Positions 5,648 to 7,491 of a DNA stretch of 7,491 bases are shown here, piece by piece (the stretch's first letter is position 1; the number at the start of each line of letters is the position of its first letter). A program made the translations under genes and the position numbers. The stretch spans positions 1-7,491 of the forward strand of contig RGGS01000054.1 in the NCBI GenBank assembly GCA_010024525.1, read 5' to 3'. The DNA comes from Verrucomicrobiota bacterium (GTDB lineage: Bacteria > Verrucomicrobiota > Verrucomicrobiia > Methylacidiphilales > Verrucolacustridaceae). The notes under the pieces were generated by a model, which searched no databases, was not told the origin of the DNA, and worked only from the letters and a program-made list of their open reading frames with translations.

Positions 5648-5672
5648 CGGGGACCAATCCCCATGGCTCCAC
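5648..5672 (+). repeat. Partial second copy of the tRNA-Ala 3' end (att-like or tRNA remnant)
   Basis: AATCCCCATGGCTCCAC at 5656-5672 repeats tRNA positions 5565-5581 exactly (17 nt), 91 nt downstream. The bases before it, CGGGGACC, still resemble the T arm 5' strand and loop (TGGGGTTCG), so GGGG and CCCC can pair around a short loop. A further match, GGTCTGGGG at 5630-5638, equals tRNA positions 5552-5560. GGAGC at 5591-5595 can pair with GCTCC at 5666-5670 as a shortened acceptor stem. No D arm or normal anticodon arm can be drawn. It is either a worn integration attachment site or a degenerate tRNA duplicate; no integrase is present in the window. Confidence 0.6.
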
Positions 5673-5715
5673 GCGATGCCAAGTCCATAAAACGTTTTCA
5701 CGGACGGATAAGGTA

Positions 5716-5819
5716 TTTCGTGTGTGAATCACAGGTCCAATCCGTTGCGGGGCAAGTGAAGGCACTGGGAGGTGCGAGGTCTTAGGGGCCCACCCCCCAA
5801 CGGGGATTCATTCACGAAA
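5716..5819 (+). ncRNA. Candidate structured RNA or 5' leader element of the dehydrogenase-dus operon
   Basis: A terminal helix joins TTTCGTGTGTGAATC (5716-5730) with GATTCATTCACGAAA (5805-5819): 13 Watson-Crick pairs, one G-U and one T-T mismatch. After an 11-nt one-sided bulge, CCGTTG (5742-5747) pairs with CAACGG (5798-5803). Then, past a bulged C, GGGG (5749-5752) pairs with part of the run of six Cs (5793-5798). The interior can form AGTG-AAGG-CACT (5755-5766) and GGTG (5771-5774) with CACC (5791-5794), giving a three-way junction. The core of the bacterial signal recognition particle RNA is absent and the length is short for 6S RNA, so I cannot name a class. It ends 26 nt before the first possible dehydrogenase ATG, so it may be a cis-regulator or an independent RNA. 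Pairing is seen directly; that it is transcribed is inferred. Confidence 0.5.
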
Positions 5820-5844
5820 GGGCGTTCTACCCATCATCCTGTTT

Positions 5845-6711
5845 ATGCCTATAAGTGTATCTATGGGCGCTCCCATTTCGTTCATGAAAGAAAAAGTCGT
5901 GGTCATTACCGGTGCCACGCGGGGCATCGGTCGGGCTGGGGCTATTCGATTGGCCGGCATGGGTGCCCAAATGATCCTGGTGGGAAGAAATGCCCGGCGA
6001 TTACGTGAGGTTGCTGAAATTTGTCAAAAGGCCGGAGCCCGAAGGGTGGCAACCTTTGTGACGGACCTGACTCTCCGCAAGGAGGTTGCATTTCTTGGGA
6101 AAAAGCTGAGGGCGACAGAATCCAGGGTGGATGTGTTGTGGAACAATGCGGGTGGGTATTTTACGGAAAGAAAAATGACCCGGGAAGGAAACGAGAGAAC
6201 CTGGGCGATGAACCATCTTGCCTATTTTGATCTGACCCAAGCCCTGTTTCCTCTGTTGCGAAAATCGAGGGACCCGAGGGTGATTTGTACGGCTTCGGAA
6301 GCGCACCGGTGGGGTCGGATTCGCTGGGACAATCTGCATGGGGAAAGGCATTGGAATGGCTGGAGAGCTTACTGCCTGTCCAAACTGGCCAATCTCCTTT
6401 ACGTGGCAGAGCAGGGAAGGAGGTTGGGAAAATCCAAGGTCCGCATCTGCGCCATTCACCCCGGTTTAGTGAACTCTGCTTTGGGAGATGAAAATCAGGG
6501 ATGGTCGGGATGGGCCTTCCTTTGGTTGAAGAGGCTTTTTGGCAAAACAAATGAACAAGGAGCCGATACGGCGGTCTGGGTTGCTAGCCGCAAGGAGAAG
6601 CCAAAGCAGGGCGGGTACTACGCCTATCGCAAGGAGACGACTCCCTCCATGGCGGCCCGGAATCCGGCCAGCGCCAAACGACTGTGGCAGATTAGCGAGG
6701 CAGCTCCATGA
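5845..6711 (+). CDS. Short-chain dehydrogenase/reductase, retinol-dehydrogenase-like
   Basis: NAD(P)-dependent oxidoreductase with a classical SDR Rossmann fold, probably cytosolic; the substrate cannot be told from sequence. Counting from 5845 (288 residues), the cofactor motif TGATRGIG is at 22-29 and NNAG at 100-103. The catalytic tetrad is Asn123, Ser151, Tyr176 and Lys180 (YCLSK), and IHPG is at 204-207. The segments NHLAYFDLTQALFPLL, DNLHGERHW and SKLANLLYVAE, and the end YYAYRKETTPS...AKRLWQIS, fit the retinol dehydrogenase/WW-domain oxidoreductase-like SDR group. Homology begins at residue 15, so the ATG at 5884 (275 residues) is at least as likely as 5845; neither has a Shine-Dalgarno site. 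A hairpin, ATGGG/CCCAT (5863-5876), lies between them. The stop overlaps the dus start as ATGA, so both genes should be co-translated. Confidence 0.92.
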   Translation: MPISVSMGAPISFMKEKVVVITGATRGIGRAGAIRLAGMGAQMILVGRNARRLREVAEICQKAGARRVATFVTDLTLRKEVAFLGKKLRATESRVDVLWNNAGGYFTERKMTREGNERTWAMNHLAYFDLTQALFPLLRKSRDPRVICTASEAHRWGRIRWDNLHGERHWNGWRAYCLSKLANLLYVAEQGRRLGKSKVRICAIHPGLVNSALGDENQGWSGWAFLWLKRLFGKTNEQGADTAVWVASRKEKPKQGGYYAYRKETTPSMAARNPASAKRLWQISEAAP

Positions 6712-7491
6712 AGCTCAAAATCGGTTCATTGGAGTTGGAGACACCGCTTTGTCTTTCTCCCTTGGCCGGATACACCAACCTGCCTTTTCGGCGAGTGGTT
6801 CGCGAGCTGGGGGGATGCGGGTTGGCCACAACGGATTTGGTGAATGCCCGATCCCTGCTGGAAAACAACCGAAGGGCTTTGGAGTTGGTGGCCACCTCGG
6901 CGGACGATCGGCCATGGGCGATCCAACTCTTTGGCGCGGTGGCTTCGGAGATGCGGGATGCCGCCAAAAAGTGCGAGGACTTGGGAGCAAATGCGGTGGA
7001 CATCAATATGGGCTGTCCGGTGAAAAAGGTCTGCAAGGTAGGGGGCGGATCGGCGATGATGACGGAGTTGGCCAAGACGGCGGAACTGGTGAGGGGGATG
7101 GTGGAGGCGGTGAAAATTCCCATTACGGCCAAGATGCGCCTGGGCTGGGACGAGAAAAACCTTACCGCCCCGGATCTGGCGCAAGCTTTGGAGGAGGCTG
7201 GGGTGGCCGCGATTTTTGTCCACGGGCGGACGCGGGAGCAGGGCTTTTCGGGCTTTGTTAATTTGAAGGGGATTGCCGCGGTGGTACAAGCGGTCAGGCA
7301 CATCCCCGTGATCGGCAACGGGGATCTGACCACGCCGGAGGGTGCCAAGAGAATGATCCAAGAGACCGGATGTGCCGGTGTCAGCATTGGGCGGGGTGCT
7401 TTTTACAACCCATGGATCTTTCGGGCCACAGCCCGGTATCTCGAAGCGGGTGAGTTGATGTCGGAGCCGGATTTTGACGAGCGGGTTCGGG
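6708..7491 (+). CDS. dusB: tRNA-dihydrouridine synthase, DusB type (3' end beyond window)
   Basis: FMN-dependent enzyme that reduces uridine in the tRNA D loop using NAD(P)H. The frame is open from the ATG at 6708 to the window edge (261 codons, translated here by eye). Landmarks are SPLAGYTNLPFR (17-28, FMN-binding strand 1), DLVNA (43-47), QLFG (73-76) and DINMGCPVKKVCK (98-110) with catalytic Cys103. Further along are TAKMRLGWD (140-148) with the FMN-contacting Lys142, HGRTREQGFSG (172-182), GNGDL (203-207) and GRGAFYNPWIF (228-238). These fit the DusB/NifR3 branch, typically 320-350 residues, so the C-terminal tRNA-binding helical domain is mostly missing from the window. DusB rather than another Dus is likely but not certain. 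The ATGA overlap with the dehydrogenase gene indicates one operon. Confidence 0.93.
   Translation, partial: MKLKIGSLELETPLCLSPLAGYTNLPFRRVVRELGGCGLATTDLVNARSLLENNRRALELVATSADDRPWAIQLFGAVASEMRDAAKKCEDLGANAVDINMGCPVKKVCKVGGGSAMMTELAKTAELVRGMVEAVKIPITAKMRLGWDEKNLTAPDLAQALEEAGVAAIFVHGRTREQGFSGFVNLKGIAAVVQAVRHIPVIGNGDLTTPEGAKRMIQETGCAGVSIGRGAFYNPWIFRATARYLEAGELMSEPDFDERVR

Noticed and set aside
5689..5698. AAAACGTTTT palindrome as a terminator or operator
   Set aside because: A 10-bp AT-rich palindrome flanked by GTCC/GGAC is suggestive, but the flanking arms are out of register with it and nothing else supports a role.
5427..5727. Short open frames over the tRNA-Ala gene
   Set aside because: They run through a complete tRNA cloverleaf, and their products are the usual translations of tRNA sequence (VERLNGIEEVWGSNPHGS-like).
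5716..5819. SRP 4.5S RNA or 6S RNA
   Set aside because: No GGAAG-tetraloop core region of SRP RNA is present, and the element is too short and lacks the large central bubble expected of 6S RNA.
6539..7261. Open frame of 240 codons on the plus strand, Gly-rich
   Set aside because: It overlaps the SDR and dus genes in another frame; its Gly/Arg-rich product is a shadow of GC-rich coding sequence, while both overlapped frames carry clear family motifs.
6692..7387. Two overlapping minus-strand open frames of over 200 codons opposite dus
   Set aside because: The plus strand encodes an unmistakable Dus protein with catalytic Cys and FMN motifs; the minus frames have no recognisable domains.
1..7491. 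CRISPR array, insertion sequence or prophage genes
   Set aside because: No regularly spaced repeats, transposase, integrase or phage proteins were seen on either strand; the only mobile-element hint is the tRNA 3' end repeat.

Overview
The window looks like a bacterial chromosome, most probably from the Verrucomicrobiota or a close relative in the PVC group. This rests on the order map-rpmJ-rpsM-rpsK-rpsD-rpoA-rplQ, a ribosomal protein S11 with a long Lys/Ala/Pro-rich N-terminal tail, an L17 with a charged tail, and mostly weak Shine-Dalgarno sequences. The phylum is inferred from remembered protein features, not from a search. Base composition is moderately GC-rich and even throughout. I see no transposase, integrase or CRISPR array.

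Layout. Positions 1-3564 (+ strand) hold the end of the spc operon and the alpha operon: the C-terminal part of methionine aminopeptidase, then ribosomal proteins L36, S13, S11 and S4, RNA polymerase alpha, and L17. These genes are tightly packed; only the 109-bp rpsD-rpoA gap, which can form a strong hairpin, leaves room for regulation. Positions 3574-5417 (- strand) carry a small cluster converging on rplQ. Read from right to left it contains a lipoprotein with TPR repeats and the remains of a LysM domain, a coiled-coil protein with a C-terminal membrane anchor (start overlapping the LysM-frame stop by ATGA), and a 100-residue protein with a C-terminal membrane anchor. These look like envelope proteins of unknown role. 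Positions 5467-5844 (+) hold a promoter-like sequence, tRNA-Ala(GGC), a second partial copy of the tRNA 3' end, and a strongly self-complementary stretch that I read as a candidate structured RNA. Positions 5845-7491 (+) hold a short-chain dehydrogenase overlapping by ATGA with a DusB-type tRNA-dihydrouridine synthase that runs off the window.

Points of most interest: (1) L17 lacks a block of about 38 residues that is among the most conserved parts of the family, with the frame kept. (2) The LysM domain of the lipoprotein is split between two frames and lacks its first motif. (3) An element of about 104 nt upstream of the dehydrogenase folds into a 15-position terminal helix with nested inner helices. 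(4) A 17-nt perfect repeat of the tRNA-Ala 3' end lies 91 nt downstream, as in a worn attachment site or tRNA remnant. (5) L36 has lost three of its four zinc ligands. Points 1 and 2 could both be deletion errors in the assembly, so raw reads should be checked before any biological reading.
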